Shown: positions 1-6,231 of the stretch, in pieces
Layout of the letters: each line of letters starts with the position of its first letter
Numbering within the stretch: the stretch's first letter is position 1
Source of the DNA: an uncultured Bacilli bacterium
Lineage (GTDB): Bacteria > Bacillota_I > Bacilli_A > RF39 > UBA660
Length of the DNA stretch: 24,278 bases
Reading direction: 5' to 3'
NCBI GenBank assembly: GCA_947626445.1
Contig: CANQSC010000011.1
Location: forward strand, 1-24,278
Notes under the pieces: generated by a model
Databases searched by the model: none
Told to the model about the DNA's origin: nothing
The model's input: only the letters and a program-made list of their open reading frames with translations
Position numbers and translations under genes: made by a program

Positions 1-39
1 GCCGAGTTAGAAGGAACTATTTCTGTTGCAGTAGCATAA
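1..39 (+). CDS. C-terminal end of a TasA-like secreted protein (partial)
   Basis: The first 13 codons are in frame and end at TAA (37-39), reading AELEGTISVAVA. This matches the last residues of the three complete paralogues downstream (for example AELSGTISVRAA at 2465-2503). It is therefore the end of a fourth member of the tandem array, cut by the window edge. Nothing can be said of its N-terminus. Only 12 residues are visible, but the match in position, reading frame and following terminator makes the call fairly secure. Confidence 0.75.
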   Translation, partial: AELEGTISVAVA

Positions 40-54
40 TTAAAATTGTTAACT

Positions 55-85
55 AGAATAAGGATTTTAAACTTATTCTTTTTTT
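55..85 (+). terminator. Rho-independent terminator of the first TasA-like gene
   Basis: AGAATAAG (55-62) and CTTATTCT (72-79) form an 8-bp stem with a 9-nt loop, followed by a T run to 85. It separates the partial gene from the next copy, so each copy appears to be its own transcript. Confidence 0.8.
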
Positions 86-98
86 ATGCTAAAAATTA

Positions 99-127
99 TT
101 GAAAAATTAGGTATTAAATGTTAATAT
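99..127 (+). promoter_or_regulatory. Sigma-A-type promoter of TasA-like copy 1
   Basis: TTGAAA (99-104), 17-nt spacer, TAATAT (122-127). The same arrangement lies at the same distance before the next two copies. The predicted start near 134 gives a leader of only about 20 nt, beginning almost at the RBS. Confidence 0.75.
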
Positions 128-155
128 TTATTATAGAGAGGAGAACAAAAAAGAT

Positions 156-854
156 ATGGAAAAGAAAAATATGGTTTTATTAACAGTTATTGCTGTTGCA
201 ACTTTATTAGTAGCTGTTGTAGGAGCAACATTTGCATACTTTACAGCAACTGTAAAGGATGAAAGAGGCGATGGCGATGCTGGAACAACTAGTGTTACAG
301 CTGGAAGTATTGCAAATACTACAGTTGTAAGTAATGTTTCTCAGGCCGCTGGTAAATTTGAGAAAACTGGAGTATATCCTGGTCATATAGAAGTTGCAGG
401 TTTAAGTGTAAAAGCTACTCATAACAAGAATGAAACAACTAATACTAAAATAAACATTGTTTATGATGTAACAAGTAATACTTTTGCTAATGATGACATC
501 GAAATAAATGTTTATAAAAAAGCAGGTGACGAATTAGAGTTAAATAATTACTTTAATTGTAAACATACTAGTAACCAACAAGATGGAAACGTTGTACAAT
601 TTAGTGAAACTTGTGATAAACAACCAGATAGTTTAGTTGATGAATTAAGTGCAGAAAAATTAACTAAAGAACCTGTTAAGCTAGAACAAGGCAAAAAAGA
701 AGATATAGTTCTTGCTACAGATACTATTACTACTAATAATATGGAAGAAAAAACTGTTAATTATTATGTTGTAGTTCAATTTAAAGATAATGGTGACCAA
801 AATGTATCAATGAATGCTACATTAGATGGAAAAATAACTGTTGAAGTAGCTTAA
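156..854 (+). CDS. TasA/camelysin-like secreted protein, copy 1
   Basis: This 232-aa protein has an N-terminal signal segment (residues 5-27) ending GATFAYF, as in SipW-processed TasA and camelysin (GGTWAAF, GGTFAYF). Cleavage is expected after Ala27. The rest is polar and beta-rich, with GVYPGH near residue 75, two cysteines near 137 and 154 that are conserved in the paralogues (a probable disulfide), and a conserved C-terminal stretch (YYVVVQF...SMNATLDG). In the family, mature subunits form extracellular fibres by donor-strand exchange; that function is inferred here. The RBS GAGAGGAG lies unusually far (about 12 nt) before the ATG in all copies. It is a single-gene unit with its own promoter and terminator. 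No SipW-type peptidase is in the window. Confidence 0.75.
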   Translation: MEKKNMVLLTVIAVATLLVAVVGATFAYFTATVKDERGDGDAGTTSVTAGSIANTTVVSNVSQAAGKFEKTGVYPGHIEVAGLSVKATHNKNETTNTKINIVYDVTSNTFANDDIEINVYKKAGDELELNNYFNCKHTSNQQDGNVVQFSETCDKQPDSLVDELSAEKLTKEPVKLEQGKKEDIVLATDTITTNNMEEKTVNYYVVVQFKDNGDQNVSMNATLDGKITVEVA

Positions 855-859
855 TAAAT

Positions 860-880
860 AAAGCATTAAATTGCTTTTTT
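860..880 (+). terminator. Short terminator after TasA-like copy 1
   Basis: AAAGCA (860-865) pairs with TGCTTT (872-877) around a 6-nt loop, then T to 880. The stem is weak but correctly placed just after the stop codon. Confidence 0.55.
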
Positions 881-916
881 ATTTTGCCTAATTTACACTA
901 TAAAGTTAAAATATAA

Positions 917-945
917 TTGAAAAACTAAGATTTAAATGATAATAT
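917..945 (+). promoter_or_regulatory. Sigma-A-type promoter of TasA-like copy 2
   Basis: TTGAAA (917-922), 17-nt spacer, TAATAT (940-945). An in-frame ATG at 936 lies inside this element, so it cannot be the translation start of the next gene. Confidence 0.75.
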
Positions 946-971
946 TTACAATAGGGAGGAGAACAAAAAAT

Positions 972-1691
972 ATGGAAAATAAAAATGTGGTTTTATTAAC
1001 AGTAATAGCTTTAGCAACTTTATTAGTAGCTGTTGTAGGGGCAACTTTTGCGTTCTTCACAGCAACGGTAAAAGATGAAAGAACTGATGGTGATGAAAAA
1101 GGCAAAACAAGCATAACTGCTGGAAGTGTTGCTAGTACAACTGTTGTTGGAAATGTTTCTGGCGATGTTGGAAAATTTACAGCTTCAGGAGTATATCCAG
1201 GACATAAAGAAATTGCTGGCTTAAGTGTAACTGCTAAAAATGGTGGTGAACAAGAAAAATCTGATACAAAAATTGATATTGTTTATAATGTAACAAATAA
1301 TACTTTTGCTAATGATGAAATTGAAGTATCTGTTTATAAAAAAGAAGATGAAGAAGCAGATGAAATTACTGCAGACTATTTTGGCTGTACTCATCAAGCT
1401 ACTCCACAAGAATCTGCAAATGAAGTTCATTTTAGCGAAAACTGTACTAAAAGCTTAGAAAGTTTAGTAAATGAAGTTCAATTACAAAAATTAACTAGTG
1501 AACCAGTTAAACTTCAAAAAGGTAGTTCAAAAGATTTAGTTCTTACTACAGATACAATTACAGCTGAAGGGAAAGGAAGTTCTAAAACTGTTTACTATTA
1601 TGTTGTAGTAGAATTTAAAGAAACTGGTTTATCTCAAAATGACTCTATGAATGCAACATTAGATGGAACAATAAATGTTAAAGCAGCTTAA
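972..1691 (+). CDS. TasA/camelysin-like secreted protein, copy 2
   Basis: This is a 239-aa paralogue. The open frame extends up to an ATG at 936, but that codon lies between the -35 and -10 boxes. ATG 972 follows GGGAGGAG (954-961) and gives the family N-terminus MENKNVV. The signal segment ends GATFAFF, with predicted cleavage after residue 27. Two conserved cysteines (DYFGCTH and SENCTK) and the conserved end SMNATLDG are present. Like its neighbours it should be exported and may assemble into fibres. The middle of the protein (about residues 85-190) is the part that differs most between copies, while the signal peptide and C-terminus are nearly invariant. Confidence 0.75.
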   Translation: MENKNVVLLTVIALATLLVAVVGATFAFFTATVKDERTDGDEKGKTSITAGSVASTTVVGNVSGDVGKFTASGVYPGHKEIAGLSVTAKNGGEQEKSDTKIDIVYNVTNNTFANDEIEVSVYKKEDEEADEITADYFGCTHQATPQESANEVHFSENCTKSLESLVNEVQLQKLTSEPVKLQKGSSKDLVLTTDTITAEGKGSSKTVYYYVVVEFKETGLSQNDSMNATLDGTINVKAA

Positions 1692-1705
1692 TAGTTGCTT
1701 TTTTT
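1680..1705 (+). terminator. Terminator overlapping the end of TasA-like copy 2
   Basis: AAAGCAGC (1680-1687) pairs with GTTGCTTT (1694-1701) with one G-U pair and a TTAATA loop holding the stop codon, followed by T to 1705. The 5' arm is inside the coding sequence. Confidence 0.65.
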
Positions 1706-1745
1706 AATTGTTTACATTTTTTATTTTGTCGCTTTTAAAAAATAA

Positions 1746-1774
1746 TTGAAATGCTAAAATTTAAATGATATATT
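1746..1774 (+). promoter_or_regulatory. Sigma-A-type promoter of TasA-like copy 3
   Basis: TTGAAA (1746-1751), 17-nt spacer, TATATT (1769-1774). The spacer shares TTAAATGA with copy 2, so the promoter was duplicated with the gene. Confidence 0.75.
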
Positions 1775-1801
1775 TATACTAGAGAGGAGAATAGAAAAAG
1801 T

Positions 1802-2503
1802 ATGGAAAAAAAGAACGTAGTGTTATTAACCGTAATTGCAGTTGCAACTTTATTAGTAGCAATGGTTGGAGCAACATTTGCTTTCTTTACTGCAACCGTT
1901 AAAGATGAAAGAAGCGATGGCGATGCTGGAACAACTAGTGTTACAGCTGGAAGTGTAGCCAGTACGACTGTTGTTGGAAATGTTGAAAATGCTGCTGGGA
2001 AATTTAAAGCTACTGGTGTATATCCAGGACATAAAGAAGTTGCTGGTTTAAGTGTTAAAGTAAGCAATAGTGGTGAAGAACAATCAACAGACACCAACTT
2101 TGAAATCATTTATAATGTTGAAAAAAATACTTTCCAAAGTGAAGAAATTCAAGTAAATGTATATCGTGCTGATAAAGAATTAGATTTAAAAGATTATTTT
2201 GGATGTACCCATTCTGACGCTGTTCAAGAAGAAAATGAAGTTCGTTTTACTGAAACATGTACTAAATCTGAAGAAGAATTAGAAAGTCTTGGTGCTACAA
2301 AAATTACTAAAGAACCTATTAAATTAGCTGGAGATGTTCAAAAAGATTTAGTTTTAGTAAAAGATGATATCCAAGATGTTGGTGCTAGTCATAGTGTAAC
2401 TAAATATTACTATGTTGTAGTTGAATTTACTGATACTAAAGGAGACCAAAATACATCTATGAATGCTGAACTTAGTGGTACTATTTCTGTTAGAGCTGCG
2501 TAA
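1802..2503 (+). CDS. TasA/camelysin-like secreted protein, copy 3
   Basis: This 233-aa paralogue has the signal segment GATFAFF (cleavage expected after Ala27), the motif GVYPGHKEVAGLSV, the two conserved cysteines (DYFGCTH, TETCTK) and the conserved C-terminus (TSMNAELSG). The RBS AGAGAGGAG is about 11 nt before ATG 1802. It is closest to copy 1 in the segment just after the signal peptide (GDAGTTSVTAGS). Function as an extracellular fibre or matrix subunit is inferred from the SipW-type signal peptide and beta-rich composition. A long open frame on the opposite strand is only its shadow. Confidence 0.75.
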   Translation: MEKKNVVLLTVIAVATLLVAMVGATFAFFTATVKDERSDGDAGTTSVTAGSVASTTVVGNVENAAGKFKATGVYPGHKEVAGLSVKVSNSGEEQSTDTNFEIIYNVEKNTFQSEEIQVNVYRADKELDLKDYFGCTHSDAVQEENEVRFTETCTKSEEELESLGATKITKEPIKLAGDVQKDLVLVKDDIQDVGASHSVTKYYYVVVEFTDTKGDQNTSMNAELSGTISVRAA

Positions 2504-2510
2504 AAAACTT

Positions 2511-2533
2511 AAAAAGCAAATCTTGCTTTTTTT
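2511..2533 (+). terminator. Terminator after TasA-like copy 3
   Basis: AAAAAGCAA (2511-2519) pairs with TTGCTTTTT (2523-2531) around a 3-nt loop, followed by more T. Confidence 0.75.
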
Positions 2534-2556
2534 ATTTGGGATAAAATATTCTCTTT

Positions 2557-2648
2557 AAAAAATCATCCAATGAAAATTAAAAAAATCATCCGTTAGAATG
2601 GCAAAAAATATTCCAATAAAATTTTAAAAAATCATCCAATTAAATAGA
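2557..2648 (+). repeat. Four tandem 23-bp A6-TCATCC repeats
   Basis: Four units start at 2557, 2580, 2603 and 2626, exactly 23 bp apart. Each begins with six A. Three continue TCATCC and the third is TATTCC; units 1, 3 and 4 then have AAT. The remaining bases of each unit are variable. A lone AAAAAATCATCCA is found at 5881-5893, after the large repeat-protein gene. The array lies in non-coding DNA between a terminator and a small possible gene. It may be a protein-binding array or a bent-DNA element; its function is unknown. Confidence 0.75.
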
Positions 2649-2698
2649 CTTTTTTAGAAAATAAATATAGTACAATATATATAAGGAACAGATAATAT

Positions 2699-2842
2699 AT
2701 GTCTTTTGGTAATTATCAGAATAAACGTATATCATTGATATGTGAAGGAAGAGCTTTGTGTTTTATAAGAGGTTTATCTAATACTGTTTATACTAGAAGT
2801 GATGGAGTTATAGTAATACCGATAACTGCTTTAAAAGATTAA
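2699..2842 (+). CDS. Possible small protein, 47 aa, unknown function
   Basis: The open frame runs from ATG 2699 (MSFGNYQNKRISLICEG...) to TAA 2840. The nearest upstream in-frame codon (2693-2695) is a stop. AAGGA (2683-2687) lies 11 nt before the start and TACAAT (2671-2676) could be a -10 box. The product has no signal peptide or membrane segment, is mildly basic with two cysteines, and ends in an alternating hydrophobic stretch (SDGVIVIPITALKD). I recognise no family. A 47-codon frame could arise by chance in such AT-rich DNA, but it fills the only gap between the repeat array and the next promoter. Confidence 0.4.
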   Translation: MSFGNYQNKRISLICEGRALCFIRGLSNTVYTRSDGVIVIPITALKD

Positions 2843-2844
2843 TT

Positions 2845-2887
2845 AAAAATTCTTGGTTAAAATATGATTTAAAAATCTTGTTTAAAA
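2845..2887 (+). repeat. Imperfect direct repeat, 25-nt spacing, over the -35 of the large gene
   Basis: AAAAATTCTTGGTTAAAA (2845-2862) and AAAAATCTTGTTTAAAA (2871-2887) are near copies. The second covers the -35 box (2878-2883) of the 949-aa gene, the place for an operator. That role is inferred. Confidence 0.4.
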
Positions 2888-2906
2888 AAATAGAATATGC
2901 TATAAT
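2878..2906 (+). promoter_or_regulatory. Promoter of the 949-aa repeat-protein gene
   Basis: TTGTTT (2878-2883), 17-nt spacer, TATAAT (2901-2906) preceded by TGC (an extended -10). The predicted start near 2913 gives a leader of about 25 nt containing AGGAG (2928-2932). Confidence 0.75.
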
Positions 2907-2937
2907 CGTTTTATAAGAATAGAGAGTAGGAGATTGT

Positions 2938-5787
2938 ATGGACGAGAAAGAAAATCCTATTAATGAAATGAGTGTTTTAGAGCAACAATATGCTGACTTA
3001 TTAGATGATGAAAAGGCTAAAGAAAAAAAGAAAACTTTTATTACAATTGTTTTACTTTTGTTATTGATTTTTTTAGGAATTGGGGAAGCAACATATAGTT
3101 ATTTTAAATTATTTGGAAGTAATATATGTCGTTTAAATTGTGATTATAATGATGATGGTATATGTGACACTAATTGTGATATAGATGGTGATGGTAAAGC
3201 TGATTATAATATAGATACTAATAATGACCGTAAGCCTGATATTAATATTAGTTATGGTGATATTAAAGCTGGAGTGTTTAATATTGATACTGATGGTGAT
3301 GGTAAACCTGATAAAAACTTATTAAATTATGATATAGATGGCGATGGTAAATGTGATCTAAACTGTGATTTAGATGGCGATGGTAAACCTGATTTAAATA
3401 TTGATATTGATAATGATGCTAAACCTGATTTTAATGTTGATACTGATGGTGATGGCAAACCAGATATAAATGCTGATATAGATGGCGATGGTAAGTGTGA
3501 TATCAATTGTGATACTGACGGTGATGGCAAACCTGATAAGAATTTACAAAATCAAGATCTTGATGGCGATGGTAAATGTGACGTTAATTGTGATACTGAT
3601 GGTGATGGAGTACCGGATGAAAATATTGATAAAGATGAAGATGGTAAGTGTGATTTAAATTGTGATCCAAATCATACTGGGCAGTGTCAAACTAACTGTG
3701 ATACAACTGGTGATGGTAAGCCAGATGTCAATGTTGATAAAGATGGCGATGGAAAATGTGAATTAAATTGTGATCCAAATCATACTGGACAATGTCAAAC
3801 TAATTGCGATACAACTGGTGATGGCGAGCCAGATGTTAATATTGATAAAGATGGTGACGGTAAGTGTGAATTAAATTGTGATCCAAATCATACGGGACAG
3901 TGTCAAACTAATTGTGATACAACTGGTGATGGTAAGCCAGATGTTAATGTTGATAAAGATGGTGACGGTAAGTGTGAATTAAATTGTGATCCTAATCATA
4001 CTGGACAATGTCAAACTAATTGCGATATAACTGGTGATGGCAAACCAGATAAAAATATTGATCCAGATGGTGATGGTAAATGCAAATTAAATTGTGATGA
4101 CAATAATGATGACAAATGTGACCGAAACTGTGATACATCTGGTAATGGTACATGTGATATCAATTGCGATAATAATAATGATGGAAAATGCGATACTAAT
4201 TGTGACACAACAGGTGATGGTAAATGTAACACTAATTGTGATGATAATAACGATGGTACATGTGATCGCAACTGTGATACAACTGGTGATGGTAAACCAA
4301 ATACTAATGTTGATAAAGATGGAGACGGCAAATGCGATGTAAATTGTGATACAACAGGTAATGGTGTATGTGATACTAACTGTGATGATAATAATGACGG
4401 TAAGTGTGATCGTAATTGTGACAATAATGATGATGGAAGATGTGATGTTAACTGTGATCCAAATAATACCGGACAGTGTCAAAGCAATTGTGATACCAAT
4501 AATGATGGTAAGTGTGATAAGAATTGCGATACAACTGGTGATGGCAAATGCGATAAAAACTGCGATACTAATAACGATGGCAAATGTGACTTAAACTGTG
4601 ATACATCTGGTGATGGTAAGTGTAATAGCAATTGTGATACTAATAACGACGGAAAATGTGACACTAATTGTGACACAACCGGTGATGGCAAATGCGATAC
4701 CAATTGTGATACTAATAACGATGGTAAATGTGACACTAACTGTGATACAACTGGTGATGGCAAATGCGATACCAATTGTGATACTAATAACGATGGTAAA
4801 TGTGACACTAACTGTGATACAACTGGCGATGGCAAATGTGATAAAAACTGTGATACCAATAACGATGGTAAGTGTGATACTAATTGTGACACAACAGGTG
4901 ATGGTAAATGCGATACCAATTGTGATACTAACGGTGATGGTAAGTGCGATAAAAACTGTGACACAACTGGTGATGGCAAACCTGATACCAATGTTGATGA
5001 AAACGGCGATGGTAAGTGTGACTTAAATTGTGACACTACTGGCGATGGCAAATGCGATGTTAATTGCGATACTGATGGTGATGGTAAACCAGATAAAAAT
5101 CCTGATGAAGATGGTGATGGTATTTGCGATAAAGACTGTGATACCAATGATGATGGTAAATGTGATTTGAACTGTGATGATAATGGTGATGGCAAATGCG
5201 ATACCAATTGTGATACCGATAAAGATGGAGTATGCGATGTCAATTGTGATGATAATAACAATGGCAAATGTGATCGTAATTGTGATATCGATAATGATGG
5301 TAAATGCGATTTAAATTGTGATCTAAATGATGATAAAAAGTGTGATGCCAATTGCGACACCGATGAAAATGGAACTTGTGACTTTTATTGTTACGGTGAA
5401 GATTATAATGTCTTATTTGTAACATATGATGTAGGATTATTTGCTAAAGATATAAAACCAAATTGGAAAGGTAGCCAAACATTTAGTGTTAATAATCGAA
5501 CACCAAATACCTTGTTCTTTAGAATTGATTTAAAAGATGTAGTCAATGAATTTGATCCACCATCTGACTTAACATATGTCTTAAAAAGAGAAAATTTAGT
5601 AGTTAAAGAAGAAACACCATCCCCTACAGAAGATACAGAGTTGTATACTGAATTAATGATTCCTGCTCATACAGTATATAATTACGAATTAGAATATCAC
5701 TTTAAAAATTTTGAATATGCTCAAGATCAACAAAAGGGCAAGAGTTATAAAGCTAAGATTGATATTTCAGAAGCATGGTATGAATAA
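2938..5787 (+). CDS. Membrane-anchored Asp/Gly/Cys repeat protein, 949 aa
   Basis: Start ATG 2938 has AGGAG five nt upstream. Residues 1-32 are charged. Residues 33-49 form one membrane segment, followed by EATYSYF, which resembles the signal-peptide exit of the TasA-like neighbours. From about residue 63 to 818 come about 62 repeats of 12 residues, D-x-(D/N/T)-G-D-G-K-(C/P)-D-x-N-(C/x). Forty-seven carry a C-x3-C pair (94 cysteines); the others have Pro and an aliphatic residue. The D-x-D-x-D-G pattern is like calcium-binding thrombospondin type 3 and dockerin loops, so a calcium- or disulfide-stiffened stalk is likely (inferred). Residues about 819-949 form a non-repetitive, probably beta-rich tip (SQTFSVNN..., ending DISEAWYE). 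There is no LPXTG. The protein probably displays the C-terminal domain far from the membrane. It is a single-gene unit. Confidence 0.85.
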   Translation: MDEKENPINEMSVLEQQYADLLDDEKAKEKKKTFITIVLLLLLIFLGIGEATYSYFKLFGSNICRLNCDYNDDGICDTNCDIDGDGKADYNIDTNNDRKPDINISYGDIKAGVFNIDTDGDGKPDKNLLNYDIDGDGKCDLNCDLDGDGKPDLNIDIDNDAKPDFNVDTDGDGKPDINADIDGDGKCDINCDTDGDGKPDKNLQNQDLDGDGKCDVNCDTDGDGVPDENIDKDEDGKCDLNCDPNHTGQCQTNCDTTGDGKPDVNVDKDGDGKCELNCDPNHTGQCQTNCDTTGDGEPDVNIDKDGDGKCELNCDPNHTGQCQTNCDTTGDGKPDVNVDKDGDGKCELNCDPNHTGQCQTNCDITGDGKPDKNIDPDGDGKCKLNCDDNNDDKCDRNCDTSGNGTCDINCDNNNDGKCDTNCDTTGDGKCNTNCDDNNDGTCDRNCDTTGDGKPNTNVDKDGDGKCDVNCDTTGNGVCDTNCDDNNDGKCDRNCDNNDDGRCDVNCDPNNTGQCQSNCDTNNDGKCDKNCDTTGDGKCDKNCDTNNDGKCDLNCDTSGDGKCNSNCDTNNDGKCDTNCDTTGDGKCDTNCDTNNDGKCDTNCDTTGDGKCDTNCDTNNDGKCDTNCDTTGDGKCDKNCDTNNDGKCDTNCDTTGDGKCDTNCDTNGDGKCDKNCDTTGDGKPDTNVDENGDGKCDLNCDTTGDGKCDVNCDTDGDGKPDKNPDEDGDGICDKDCDTNDDGKCDLNCDDNGDGKCDTNCDTDKDGVCDVNCDDNNNGKCDRNCDIDNDGKCDLNCDLNDDKKCDANCDTDENGTCDFYCYGEDYNVLFVTYDVGLFAKDIKPNWKGSQTFSVNNRTPNTLFFRIDLKDVVNEFDPPSDLTYVLKRENLVVKEETPSPTEDTELYTELMIPAHTVYNYELEYHFKNFEYAQDQQKGKSYKAKIDISEAWYE
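3127..5391 (+). repeat. 36-bp coding tandem repeats with 72- and 108-bp higher-order units
   Basis: The basic period is 36 bp (12 codons). Four 108-bp units start at 3664, 3772, 3880 and 3988 (DPNHTGQCQTNC plus two more modules). A 72-bp unit at 4681-4752 is repeated base for base at 4753-4824, which indicates recent duplication. Elsewhere units differ mainly at third codon positions (GGT/GGC, TGT/TGC, GAT/GAC), so the protein pattern is conserved while the DNA drifts. Copy number is likely to vary between strains. Confidence 0.9.
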
Positions 5788-5832
5788 AACTCTATTTATA
5801 GATAAATCTAATCTGAATTTCTGGAGTGAAGT

Positions 5833-5860
5833 AAAGAGTGAAAAAAAACACTCTTTTTTT
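5833..5860 (+). terminator. Terminator after the 949-aa gene
   Basis: AAAGAGTG (5833-5840) and CACTCTTT (5849-5856) form an 8-bp stem around an A8 loop, with T to 5860. Confidence 0.85.
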
Positions 5861-5880
5861 AGAGCCAAAACTTGAAAACA

Positions 5881-5893
5881 AAAAAATCATCCA
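5881..5893 (+). repeat. Isolated copy of the A6-TCATCC motif
   Basis: AAAAAATCATCCA is identical to the core of the 23-bp repeats at 2557-2648. With that array it brackets the 47-aa open frame and the 949-aa gene. Confidence 0.5.
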
Positions 5894-6020
5894 GTTTTTT
5901 TATTTACTGTCGTTTTATAAAAATATAGCCATAAAAAAATATATTTTTGATATTGCTTTATTAACTGTTTAATTTTTTTGGGATTTAGCCCTTTTTTCGA
6001 CAAAAAATTTACCTTTTATT

Positions 6021-6029
6021 TGATATGAT
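6021..6029 (+). promoter_or_regulatory. Extended -10 promoter of the cse60-like gene
   Basis: TGATATGAT (TGn plus TATGAT, 6024-6029). A TCGACA at 5997-6002 is the best -35 candidate but lies 21 nt away. The ATG codons at 6025 and 6028 fall inside this box, which argues for translation starting at 6052. Confidence 0.45.
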
Positions 6030-6051
6030 GGTTTTGAAGAAGGCATGTTTT

Positions 6052-6231
6052 ATGAAAGTAAAATGTTTTGATGAAAATCATGAAAAAGATTTAGAAATGG
6101 GTATTAATACTTTTTTAAGTACTATTAATGCTGATATTATTGACATTAAATTTCAGGTTGCTATTGCAATGCAAGGAGAAGATCAAATATTTTGCTTTTC
6201 AGCGATGGTGATTTATAGTGAAAAAGAGTAA
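6052..6231 (+). CDS. Cse60-like sporulation protein
   Basis: The 59-aa product MKVKCFDENHEKDLE... with IIDIKFQVA and a C-terminal QIFCFSAMVIYSE matches what I know of the small Spore_Cse60 family (about 60 aa). In Bacillus, cse60 is transcribed in the mother cell; its molecular role is unknown. The frame is open from ATG 6025, but that codon overlaps the -10 box. ATG 6052 follows GAAGAAGG (6036-6043) at 8-nt spacing and gives the family length. The gene overlaps the next one by 14 nt, so the two are translationally coupled. No signal peptide is seen. Confidence 0.65.
   Translation: MKVKCFDENHEKDLEMGINTFLSTINADIIDIKFQVAIAMQGEDQIFCFSAMVIYSEKE

Noticed and set aside
936..971. ATG 936 as the start of the second TasA-like gene
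   Set aside because: It lies between the -35 and -10 boxes; ATG 972 has the family RBS and N-terminus.
3127..5391. CRISPR array, because of the 36-bp period
   Set aside because: The repeats are contiguous, degenerate and coding, without unique spacers; no cas genes are near.
3327..5425. Long open frames on the minus strand and in other plus frames within the 949-aa gene (products rich in SHLPSP or MVNVI repeats)
   Set aside because: They are mechanical shadows of the 36-bp in-frame repeat and have no RBS or plausible composition.
6025..6051. ATG 6025 as the start of the Cse60-like gene
   Set aside because: It overlaps the TATGAT box; 6052 has a good RBS and gives the family length.
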